Below, one piece after another: positions 17,168-24,904 of a stretch of DNA of 64,000 bases (the stretch's first letter is position 1; every line of letters starts with the position of its first letter). The stretch spans positions 89,702 to 153,701 of the forward strand of contig CALQJX020000006.1 in NCBI GenBank assembly GCA_943331005.2. The letters run 5' to 3'. The notes under the pieces were generated by a model. That model was not told where the DNA came from, made no database searches, and saw only the letters and a list, made by a program, of their open reading frames with translations. A program made the position numbers and the translations under genes. Source of the stretch: Bordetella parapertussis (lineage in GTDB: Bacteria > Bacteroidota > Bacteroidia > Chitinophagales > Chitinophagaceae).

Positions 17168-18394
17168 ATGAAATCATTCAACGTTCCCGTACACTACCGC
17201 AGTCCGCTGGTTACCGCTATCAAGAACAGGCGCAAGGCCGATGATAAGATGAAAAAAGACTTTGCAGCCACCCTGCTGGAGCTGGGTTCGCTGCAGGTGA
17301 TACTGGCACGCCATTTCGGTTTCTGCTATGGCGTGGAAAATGCCATAGAGATAGCATTCAGGGCAGTAGAAGAAAACCCTGGCAAACGTATCTTCCTGCT
17401 CAGCGAAATGATACACAACCCGGGCGTGAATGCAGACCTGGTGGCACTGGGCGTTAGTTTCATTATGGATACAAAGGGGAATATGCTCATCAACTGGGAC
17501 GACCTTACGGCCGACGATGTGGTCATCATTCCTGCATTCGGTACCACGCTGGAAATGGAACAGCTGTTGCGCGAAAAAGGCATAGACCCTGCCCGCTACG
17601 AAACCACCTGCCCATTTGTAGAAAAAGTCTGGAACCGTGCCGAAAAGATTGGTGATGATGGCTACACCATAGTAGTACATGGCAAGCCGGGGCACGAAGA
17701 AACAAGAGCTACCTTCTCTCACAGCAAGGCACACACACCTACTGTGGTAGTAAAAGATATGGAGCAGGCCATTCACCTGGGCAAATACATGACCGGCGAA
17801 CTCGCTGCCGATAACTTCTATACCGACTTCAAAGGACAATTCTCTGAAGGCTTCGATGTGGCTACCGACTTCGGCAGAATAGGCGTAGTGAACCAGACAA
17901 CTATGCTGGCGAGCGATACACAGGCTATTGCCGATTATCTGAAACAGGTAATACTGACACACCACAACACACCTGCCGAAAAAAGTACAGACCGTTTTGC
18001 CGAAACACGCGACACCCTGTGCTACGCCACCAACGACAATCAGGGTGCTGTGCATGGTATGCTGGAACAGGATGCCGATATAGCAATAGTAATAGGCGGT
18101 TACAACAGCTCCAACACTTCTCATCTGGCAGAACTGTGCGAGCACAAACTGCCTACCTACTACATCAACGATGAGTTTTGTCTCATCTCTGCCAGTGAGG
18201 TACGCCACTACGACCAGCACACACATACCGAACTGGAAACCAGTAACTACCTGCCCGAAAGCAGGCCACTGCGTGTTATGATCACTTCAGGCGCATCATG
18301 CCCCGATGCATTGGTAGAACGTGTCATTCAGCGTCTGGCAACCATTACCGGCAATGAAGATGCAATGCAGGCTGTACTGGGCAAATGGCAATAG
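17168..18394 (+). CDS. ispH: 4-hydroxy-3-methylbut-2-enyl diphosphate reductase
   Basis: IspH carries out the last step of the MEP isoprenoid pathway, reducing HMBPP to IPP and DMAPP with a [4Fe-4S] cluster. The three cluster cysteines are C53 (HFGFCYGVENAI), C148 (YETTCPFVEKVW) and one in TSGASCPDALVERV near residue 376. HNPGVNADL carries the substrate histidine. At 408 residues it is the long form common in Bacteroidota, against about 316 in E. coli; the extra length is an N-terminal lead of about 40 residues and a central insert with YTDFKGQFSEGFD. It appears to be a single-gene transcript. Confidence 0.95.
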   Translation: MKSFNVPVHYRSPLVTAIKNRRKADDKMKKDFAATLLELGSLQVILARHFGFCYGVENAIEIAFRAVEENPGKRIFLLSEMIHNPGVNADLVALGVSFIMDTKGNMLINWDDLTADDVVIIPAFGTTLEMEQLLREKGIDPARYETTCPFVEKVWNRAEKIGDDGYTIVVHGKPGHEETRATFSHSKAHTPTVVVKDMEQAIHLGKYMTGELAADNFYTDFKGQFSEGFDVATDFGRIGVVNQTTMLASDTQAIADYLKQVILTHHNTPAEKSTDRFAETRDTLCYATNDNQGAVHGMLEQDADIAIVIGGYNSSNTSHLAELCEHKLPTYYINDEFCLISASEVRHYDQHTHTELETSNYLPESRPLRVMITSGASCPDALVERVIQRLATITGNEDAMQAVLGKWQ

Positions 18395-18406
18395 CTAAAA
18401 CAAAAA

Positions 18407-18432
18407 CAGTATCGTTTTTTCAAACGATACTG
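18407..18432 (-). terminator. Terminator of the minus-strand gene at 18467
   Basis: An 11-bp perfect stem (18407-18417 with 18422-18432) and a 4-base loop. The T-rich tail is on the minus strand (from 18406 leftward), so it ends transcription coming from 18467-19051. It may also help ispH. Confidence 0.75.
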
Positions 18433-18466
18433 CATTACTGAAAGTTCTTGTTGTCTGTAAAATGGG

Positions 18467-19051
18467 CTATTTCTTGTCCATGGGTACTACTTTGTAATAC
18501 CTGTATACAAGCATGGTCTCTGTTCCTATCACGGGGTCTATAACAGTAACGGTATCTTCATTTACTATCTCCTTCGGGAACTCCTGCATAAACGCCGATT
18601 TGTTGGTGTGATAATCTACGGTCATCCACTTATCATCTCCCATCTTGTCGTACCTGAACATGATACGCTCCACGGGCAATGGCTTCCATACACCATCCGT
18701 ATCTCTGTACTTGTTCACTCTGTCTTCGTAGTGGTAGATAGCAGATATATACCGCATCTGCGTGAAGTCTTTCAGCGTATCAGGTTTTATCAGTTTGTTC
18801 TCCGGATTATAGCACTCATAACGTATCAGTGTATCATCTTTTTTTGCCTCCATAAAGCGATAGAATTCCGGCATAAGATGAAAGTAGATAACAGGCAATG
18901 CAGCAGGCTGCCGGCCAAATTTATCCATGGGGTCGTCTATCACATAATTATACACCGGCACCTTCTCTTCTTCTTTCTTTTTCTTCTTGCGCTGCGCCAT
19001 AGATGGTACTGCAACCAGTAGCAGCAATACTGCAACCAATAACTTTCTCAT
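18467..19051 (-). CDS. Exported protein of unknown function
   Basis: The 194 residues begin with a signal peptide (MRKLLVAVLLLLVAVPSMAQ). A very basic then acidic run, RKKKKKEEEK, follows directly. The mature part is rich in Tyr, Asp and aromatic residues (for example VYNYVIDDPMDKFGRQ). No family is recognised. A near-consensus -7 box TATCTTTA lies upstream on the minus strand near 19067-19074. The signal peptide implies a periplasmic or outer-membrane location. Confidence 0.75.
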   Translation of the reverse strand: MRKLLVAVLLLLVAVPSMAQRKKKKKEEEKVPVYNYVIDDPMDKFGRQPAALPVIYFHLMPEFYRFMEAKKDDTLIRYECYNPENKLIKPDTLKDFTQMRYISAIYHYEDRVNKYRDTDGVWKPLPVERIMFRYDKMGDDKWMTVDYHTNKSAFMQEFPKEIVNEDTVTVIDPVIGTETMLVYRYYKVVPMDKK

Positions 19052-19129
19052 ATTCAGTTCTTATAACAGTAAAGATAATGGAATGAACGCTAAAAGCAGC
19101 ACTCATTGCTGCTTTCAACTTTCAGTTAA

Positions 19130-19657
19130 TCAGTCGTATTTGTACAGTTTGTGTTGCTCAATCAGGTTTATCAACAACTGCGGATACCGCGGATTGGTAG
19201 CATAGCCGGCTTTTTTCAGTCCCTTTGCCCAGCCTTCATAATCGTCTCTCTCCAGCTTGAACAATGCTTCATACCGCTTGCGTTTCAGAAATTCAGAATG
19301 ATCCCTGAAAGATGCCTGTGCATGTTTATACCTGCGAAAACACTCATTGGGTTTATCATCATCTACATGATAGGTGCGACCGGCCCACTCGTTAGTGCAT
19401 TTGATACCGAAATGGTTATGTGCCCTGCGTGCCAGTTCACTGTTACCGCTGTTCGACTCCAGTATACCCTGCGCGAGAGTGATGCTTGCCGGAATACCGT
19501 TGTGCTTCATTTCCTTTCGGGCTATCTTCTTGTAAGCAGCAATATATTCTTCGGTAGTGAGTTTGTGCTTTGTGGCACGGCGCTGTTTGTGCAGCTTACG
19601 GTGACAGGATGTAAGCAGCAATAACAACAACAATGGCAGTAGCAGAAAACGTGGCAT
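19130..19657 (-). CDS. Glucosaminidase-domain lipoprotein (GH73-like)
   Basis: A peptidoglycan hydrolase predicted to cut the glycan backbone. The lipoprotein signal MPRFLLLPLLLLLLLTSC has its lipid cysteine at residue 18. A basic linker follows, then a single GH73/FlgJ-like domain of about 130 residues, with the presumed catalytic Glu in ITLAQGILESNSGNSELA. The motif HNHFGIKC and the C-terminal YATNPRYPQLLINLIE are typical of the family. No LysM or other wall-binding module is present, so it is a minimal version. It lies just upstream of the unknown exported gene and downstream of the acyltransferase, in an envelope-related minus-strand cluster. Confidence 0.9.
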   Translation of the reverse strand: MPRFLLLPLLLLLLLTSCHRKLHKQRRATKHKLTTEEYIAAYKKIARKEMKHNGIPASITLAQGILESNSGNSELARRAHNHFGIKCTNEWAGRTYHVDDDKPNECFRRYKHAQASFRDHSEFLKRKRYEALFKLERDDYEGWAKGLKKAGYATNPRYPQLLINLIEQHKLYKYD

Positions 19658-19692
19658 AGGCTATAGACGAAAATAAGAAAAGCTGTTGGCAA

Positions 19693-20574
19693 TTACAGCC
19701 CCTGCGGGCGTTTATGCTTCCAACGCCTGTGCGACCATAACCATGTTTCGGGCGCAGCTATAATATCCTTTTCCAACCGGCGGGTATGTAGCTCAGAGAT
19801 TTCACCTTCGGCAGTAGCGGCAGGATCTGCTACCAGCATCTCTGCATGTAGTGAATAGTACCCTCTGCGCTCCTTGCGCACCTGCACATACACTATAGGC
19901 AGACCCAGCTTCTTGGATATCAGTTCTGTTCCTCTGAAAACGGGCGTATCCTGATTCAGGAAAGTGGTCCAGTAAGCATTATCGGGCTGCGGTGTCTGGT
20001 CTGCAATAAAAGCCGTAGCATTCACTCCTCCCCGATTACTCAGCATTTCCTTGAAGGTATTCTTCATCGGTATCAGCTTACCACCAAATCGGGTACGCAT
20101 ACGGTACATCAGTTTATTAAAGTACTTGTTCTGCAGCGGATGATAAATAACATAGAGCTGCTGCAACCCCTCCAGACTGAAGCCATTACCACCCCACTCC
20201 CAGTTGCCCAGGTGCCCCATTACCAGTATCACACTTTTCTTTTGCTCCTTCAGCTGCACAAACAATGCTCTCGATTCCGGTGTCAGCGAGCAGTGCCGCA
20301 GCATATTGGCGGGACTTATCGTCAGTGTTTTAAAGGTTTCTATGAACAGATCGCAGAGATAGCGAAAAAAGGCCTTCCTGGTGGTCTGCAACTCTTGCTC
20401 TGTTTTATCGGGAAATGAGTTGCGCAGGTTTTGCAACACTACCTCTTTGCGGTAGCCAATTACATAGTATAGCAGAAAAAAGACCAGATCGGAGAAAAGA
20501 TACAACACCGGGAACGGCAGCAGCGACAGCAGGTAAATGAACGGAACAGTGATATAATAGACCAGCGATTGCAA
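19693..20574 (-). CDS. Lysophospholipid acyltransferase, LpxL/HtrB family
   Basis: Such enzymes add a secondary acyl chain to lipid A or a related lipid at the inner membrane. The catalytic HX4E motif is H121-LGNW-E126, and one N-terminal membrane segment anchors the protein. The 293 residues fit the family. The start is a TTG (20572-20574); no in-frame ATG or GTG gives a sensible N-terminus. A near-consensus -7 box TAATTTTA at 20593-20600 on the minus strand leaves a leader of about 13 bases, in line with this choice. The exact acceptor cannot be read from the sequence. Confidence 0.88.
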   Translation of the reverse strand: MQSLVYYITVPFIYLLSLLPFPVLYLFSDLVFFLLYYVIGYRKEVVLQNLRNSFPDKTEQELQTTRKAFFRYLCDLFIETFKTLTISPANMLRHCSLTPESRALFVQLKEQKKSVILVMGHLGNWEWGGNGFSLEGLQQLYVIYHPLQNKYFNKLMYRMRTRFGGKLIPMKNTFKEMLSNRGGVNATAFIADQTPQPDNAYWTTFLNQDTPVFRGTELISKKLGLPIVYVQVRKERRGYYSLHAEMLVADPAATAEGEISELHTRRLEKDIIAAPETWLWSHRRWKHKRPQGL

Positions 20575-20708
20575 ATTCTCTTTGTGTTTGGGTAAAATTA
20601 ATCCTTTCCGCCCAACCTCACCACTACTTGCACCAAATTCAGTAGCAGATCAGCACTACCAACTCATGCATATATTACTGACAGCCATTCATTTACACCA
20701 AACTTTAT

Positions 20709-20716
20709 TATTTTTG
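20709..20716 (+). promoter_or_regulatory. -7 promoter element of the lipoprotein gene at 20723
   Basis: TATTTTTG is a consensus -7 box that ends only six bases before the ATG. The transcript would be leaderless or almost so. The box excludes the longer reading frame that opens at 20582. Confidence 0.55.
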
Positions 20717-20722
20717 ATAGCG

Positions 20723-21259
20723 ATGTCTTTATACTTAAAACACCTTACACTTGCTTGTTGTATCCTTTCAGTGAGTGCCTGCTCTAAAAAGAAGGAAGAG
20801 AACACTACCACTACTACCCCTGCAGGGCCGATATCTTATTTCAACATAGAATTCAACGGAAAGAAATACAGGGAGGTGGCAGACAGTACCAATCCCATAA
20901 GCATAGACAGCATTTTTACAGGCAAGAACACCACAACCGGTGCCAAAGAATACCAGATGCAGATCTACTGGCAGGGCAAATACCTTACCATTTCACTGGC
21001 AGGACAAAAAGCTGATACCACAACAGCCACAGGTACATACTACACCAGTCTCATCAGTAACAAGATCCCTAAACCGGTATCTTCTGCCAATGTCATATTG
21101 GTTTGGGGAGATACCACCCGCACCTATGTTGGCGACGATATGTCTGCCATAAATGTTACCACCGCCAATTCAGCACTGATAAAGGGCACCATCAATTTCA
21201 CGCTCTTCAACAATGGTGGCTCCTATCCCGCAACCGGCGATTTCGAATTTCACAAATAA
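20723..21259 (+). CDS. Small lipoprotein of unknown function
   Basis: The 178-residue product starts MSLYLKHLTLACCILSVSAC, a lipoprotein signal with the lipid cysteine at residue 20, followed by SKKKEE and a Thr-rich linker. The rest predicts a beta-rich fold (FNIEFNGKKYREVAD, then TINFTLFNNGGSYPATGDF). This layout is common among small Bacteroidota lipoproteins, but no named family is recognised. The frame opens upstream at 20582; the start at 20723 is chosen because of the signal peptide and the promoter at 20709. Confidence 0.75.
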   Translation: MSLYLKHLTLACCILSVSACSKKKEENTTTTTPAGPISYFNIEFNGKKYREVADSTNPISIDSIFTGKNTTTGAKEYQMQIYWQGKYLTISLAGQKADTTTATGTYYTSLISNKIPKPVSSANVILVWGDTTRTYVGDDMSAINVTTANSALIKGTINFTLFNNGGSYPATGDFEFHK

Positions 21260-21300
21260 AACGGAAAATTACCGGCAGCAACAGATCGGTTATCGTATCA

Positions 21301-21498
21301 TCATACAGCCCTGGCAAGTTCCAGCAGCCTGTTCACTGCTTCGGGTCGTGGCTGCAGCAGATCCTGCTTCAGTGCATTTATGATCTTCTTCTCTTCCCTC
21401 AGCATTGAGAACATATCGCCATCCATTCCCTGAGTGATCGGGCGGCTATAGGTAGAGAACGGTATTTCTGTAAGTTTTTTGTGTAAAGTTTTGTCCAT
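21301..21498 (-). CDS. Small hypothetical protein, 65 residues
   Basis: A short frame with a balanced, helix-forming composition: EEKKIINALKQDLLQPRPE and VNRLLELARAV. No signal peptide or membrane segment is seen, so it would be a small cytosolic protein. It fills the gap between two plus-strand genes and is not a shadow of either. No family is recognised. Confidence 0.5.
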   Translation of the reverse strand: MDKTLHKKLTEIPFSTYSRPITQGMDGDMFSMLREEKKIINALKQDLLQPRPEAVNRLLELARAV

Positions 21499-21634
21499 CT
21501 AAAAACTGGTTTTAATAAAAACGACAGGAATAAGATATTATTGCATAGCAAATGAAAATAAATGTTAAAGCCTTAAGCATATTTCACATATCACTTATCG
21601 CTATTCATTCAACCTTTTCAATCAGCGATCTATT

Positions 21635-22549
21635 ATGAGAGTAGGAATCACAGGAGGTACAGGAACCGTAGGAACGCATGTGGCAGCAATGCTCATAAAC
21701 AATGGCCATCAGGTCACAATATTATCACGCAACCCACCAACAGGAAATACAAAACCCGGCTACACCTATGCACTTTGGAACGCCGAAAAACAACAGTGCG
21801 ACACCAATGCACTGCAACAGCTCGATGCAGTGATACATCTGGCAGGCGAACCCGTAGCAGGCAAAAGGTGGTCGGCTGCACAAAAAGAAAAGATAGCATC
21901 GAGCAGGGTTATAGGCACCCGATTTCTGGTAGACCAGTTGCGGCAGCATGCGCCCAATTGCAAAACCATGATAGCCGCATCGGCCATAGGCTTTTATGGC
22001 CCCGATGCAGCACCTCCTGTTCCGTTTACTGAAGAGGCCCCTGCACACAACGACTTTCTGGGCACTATCTGCCAGCAGTGGGAAGCAGAAGAACACAAGG
22101 CCGATGATTTTATGAGAACAGTGATCATCCGCATAGGGCTGGTCATGGCCACAGAAGCGGGTGCGTTCAAAGAATTTGTCACTCCTCTCTCACTGGGCGT
22201 AATGCCTATACTGGGCTCCGGCAGGCAGGTAGCCAGCTGGATACATATTACCGACCTGGCCAGGCTCATGCTCTTTGCACTGGACAACAGCAATATGCGT
22301 GGCCCTTACAATGCGGTAGCCCCACATCCGGTATCCAACAAGGAACTGATGAAAACAGTGGCGCGCATAAAAGGAGGCTTCCACATACCGGCACCTGCAC
22401 CATCTTTCCTGCTGCAACTGATGCTGGGCGAAATGAGTATAGAAGTACTGAAAAGCTGCACGGTAAGTGCTGCTAAAACCCTTGGTACCGGCTTTTCATT
22501 CACCTATCCCGATATTGGCAGTGCTGTAAAAGAATTGCTGAAAAAATAG
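21635..22549 (+). CDS. TIGR01777-family NAD(P)-binding epimerase-like protein
   Basis: An atypical short-chain dehydrogenase of 304 residues. The nucleotide-binding loop is GITGGTGTVG at residues 4-13. VIHLAGEPVAGKRWS and the SSRVIGTRFLV stretch are diagnostic for the TIGR01777 (YfcH/SDR39U1) group. SAIGFYGPD carries the Tyr of the active-site region, and the end of the protein matches the DUF1731 domain. The physiological substrate of this group is unknown. The next gene is convergent, 3 bases away. Confidence 0.9.
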   Translation: MRVGITGGTGTVGTHVAAMLINNGHQVTILSRNPPTGNTKPGYTYALWNAEKQQCDTNALQQLDAVIHLAGEPVAGKRWSAAQKEKIASSRVIGTRFLVDQLRQHAPNCKTMIAASAIGFYGPDAAPPVPFTEEAPAHNDFLGTICQQWEAEEHKADDFMRTVIIRIGLVMATEAGAFKEFVTPLSLGVMPILGSGRQVASWIHITDLARLMLFALDNSNMRGPYNAVAPHPVSNKELMKTVARIKGGFHIPAPAPSFLLQLMLGEMSIEVLKSCTVSAAKTLGTGFSFTYPDIGSAVKELLKK

Positions 22550-22552
22550 GGG

Positions 22553-24796
22553 TTACTGCACCATAAAACGCCTTACAGACTTGCGCCCGCTGGCATCAGT
22601 CAGCTTCATGATGTAGACCCCGGCCGGCCATGTTGCCACAGGCAGATCCAGCTGTGCATTTATTTCTCCCTGCCATACCATACGGCCGGCAATATCAAAG
22701 ATCACTGCTGCCACTACTCCGTTCTTCTCAGAAACTATATGCAACATACTGGTTGCCGGCACCGGATATATTTTGACAGTAGATTCGAAATTGCGGGCCA
22801 CTGCTACATCGCGGCTGTTCATATTGAAGAACACATTGCCGGCTCCCTTCACCTTTATGCGGGCTGCCACTATGTTCGTATCAGGGTTGGGCACCACCAC
22901 CTCTGCTGAACCCGTGTTGGGGAACGTACCTAAATGATACGTCCAGGTATTACCCCTGTCTGCCGACAGGTATATATCCATATTGGCGGCATTTACAGGT
23001 GCAGCATTGCTGCCGGCCACATCCCATGTTATTGTTTCTGTGCTGTTGCCCTGCAGTACTATACCACTTACGCTTTGGCTCGTTACCCTGAACCCTGTTG
23101 TGCCCGTTGTTTTCACTACATTCAACCGAATACTGTCATCGGGCAGTGTGAAACAGCCATAATTATTGCTGAGGCTGCGCACTGCCAGTTTAAAGGTGAG
23201 CGAACGACTGGTATCTGGCAACTTCTCACCCGATGATTTGTCGATAGATGCGTTGCTCACTACACCATTGCGTACCAGCTCCAGATTAGGGAACATACGC
23301 TGCGTAGAGGCCACCGGCGGATAAGCCCTGAATGATGGTCCGCTGGTCTTTACATTGACCTGTGTCTGTCCGAACTCACCAAGATTCCATTGCTCCCAGG
23401 AATAAGTAATGGTTGCACCATTCATGGAGTCCGTAGCCGCAGGGGCTATCAGTTCAAAAGGTGTGCGGGCAGGTATGGAATAAGTTGCCGAAAATGCGGG
23501 CACACCTGCTGGTTTGTTATTGGTTGGTAGCTTCTCGGCACACACATCTCCGTCACCGTTTATAAAGGTCCTCAATTGTAAAAGACTTGCCGCATGAAAG
23601 AACGCATCGCTGTGCGCCTGTATGTTATCCGGACCGCAAATACCTGCATAGGCCATCAGCGTAGATCCGCTACCGGGCTCATAAGCAGTCAGCGGCATTG
23701 CATTGGCATTGCATGCACCCGACTGATTGTTGTTGAAAGTATGATCTGCTCCAAACTCGTGTCCCATTTCATGCACCACATAGTCTATATCAAAACCATC
23801 ACCATAGGGCGTTTCACTTCCCGTCACGCTCTGTGCCTTAAAGCTGTTCTTGCATACTACCCCTACCTGCGAAAGGCCACCTGCACCCGTACTGAATGCA
23901 TGACCTAGATCATAGTTAGCATTGCCTATCACACCATCGCACAGGGTCTGATTCAGGCTCAGCAAAGAACTGGCGCTTGAATTGGAAGCCCCCAGCGGGT
24001 CACCTGCATCAGCAGTAAATATCAGTGCATCTTCATTGCTCACAAACACCATGGTCACCGACAGTTCGCGCTCATACACACCATTCACCCTGTTCATGGT
24101 GGTGGTCATTTTGCTCAGCACCTGGGCCTTGGTAGGTGTAGCGCTTGCTGTTACCTTTTGCGCATACTGGTGGGTACACGAAAGTGCCAGCCTGTACTTG
24201 CGCAGTGTATATCCGTTCAGCACCATTGCCTGCGCATCTGTGTTTTTTGCCTGTGCACCTGCATGCTGCGTGTGACTGGTATTCAGTGTTTGGCAACCGG
24301 CACCCTCATCTATGCCTCTCACCTCATCTCGCTTATAATGTACTACATAATACCCGTCGGCTTTGTTACCTGCAGGGTCCACGAACGATGTACGTTCCCC
24401 GTCAAATATCATGGCATGAAAACCATAAACTGTATGATCTATTTTGGCTGTTACAGAAGCATCATCTGTTGCTACTGCATTATACGTCTGCAGTTCCGGG
24501 TATCTGGCTGCAAGCGCTTCAGGCAGCAATGTTGTTGGCTGCACCCTGAAGCTGCGATACGTTCCGTCCGGCATTGGCAATTCTATCGTTCTTCCTCCTG
24601 TACCTTTAGCTGCAGCAGCCAGTGCTGTTTGCAGCATAGCATCAGCTGCATAGAAGGTAAGTGACCGGGTGGCGCGTATCTGCTCCTGTCCGGCTGCGGG
24701 GCGGGCAGCTACCGGCTGCCATAGGTTACCCGCATACACCGCACCGGCAGTATACATACATGTCAGGAACGAGATAAGCGTTATAGTTTTCTTCAT
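22553..24796 (-). CDS. Secreted zinc metallopeptidase with T9SS type A tail (tandem copy 1)
   Basis: A reprolysin-like protease of 747 residues. After the signal peptide (MKKTITLISFLTCMYTAGAVYAG) comes a propeptide-like domain of about 150 residues (ELPMPDGTYRSFRV, YGFHAMIFDGERTSFVDP). The catalytic domain carries the zinc site H342-EMGHEFGAD-H352, the HEXXHXXGXXH pattern of metzincins, with a YEPGSGSTLMAYAGICG region as Met-turn. A beta-sandwich region and the sorting domain KIYPVPATSMLHIV follow, ending MVQ. The upstream extension of the frame to 24841 is rejected in favour of the signal peptide. It is the first of three consecutive paralogs, each with its own promoter and terminator region. 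Confidence 0.92.
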   Translation of the reverse strand: MKKTITLISFLTCMYTAGAVYAGNLWQPVAARPAAGQEQIRATRSLTFYAADAMLQTALAAAAKGTGGRTIELPMPDGTYRSFRVQPTTLLPEALAARYPELQTYNAVATDDASVTAKIDHTVYGFHAMIFDGERTSFVDPAGNKADGYYVVHYKRDEVRGIDEGAGCQTLNTSHTQHAGAQAKNTDAQAMVLNGYTLRKYRLALSCTHQYAQKVTASATPTKAQVLSKMTTTMNRVNGVYERELSVTMVFVSNEDALIFTADAGDPLGASNSSASSLLSLNQTLCDGVIGNANYDLGHAFSTGAGGLSQVGVVCKNSFKAQSVTGSETPYGDGFDIDYVVHEMGHEFGADHTFNNNQSGACNANAMPLTAYEPGSGSTLMAYAGICGPDNIQAHSDAFFHAASLLQLRTFINGDGDVCAEKLPTNNKPAGVPAFSATYSIPARTPFELIAPAATDSMNGATITYSWEQWNLGEFGQTQVNVKTSGPSFRAYPPVASTQRMFPNLELVRNGVVSNASIDKSSGEKLPDTSRSLTFKLAVRSLSNNYGCFTLPDDSIRLNVVKTTGTTGFRVTSQSVSGIVLQGNSTETITWDVAGSNAAPVNAANMDIYLSADRGNTWTYHLGTFPNTGSAEVVVPNPDTNIVAARIKVKGAGNVFFNMNSRDVAVARNFESTVKIYPVPATSMLHIVSEKNGVVAAVIFDIAGRMVWQGEINAQLDLPVATWPAGVYIMKLTDASGRKSVRRFMVQ

Positions 24797-24838
24797 CAGT
24801 AATTTATAAACCCGGTAGCATGTGAGGGTCGGGTAAAA

Positions 24839-24846
24839 CAAAAATA
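24839..24846 (-). promoter_or_regulatory. -7 promoter element of protease copy 1
   Basis: Reads TATTTTTG on the minus strand, directly beside the terminator hairpin that ends the preceding protease gene. The hairpin therefore occupies the place of the -33 element. A leader of about 38 bases would follow. Confidence 0.45.
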
Positions 24847-24847
24847 A

Positions 24848-24885
24848 AAAAAGCGCATGATGTTTTCATACATCATGCGCTTTTT
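24848..24885. terminator. Terminator between protease copies 2 and 1
   Basis: A perfect 15-bp stem (24848-24862 with 24871-24885) around an 8-base loop, with A/T tails on both sides. It ends the minus-strand transcript of copy 2. Confidence 0.85.
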
Positions 24886-24904
24886 AGCGCGTTTATGACA
24901 CTTA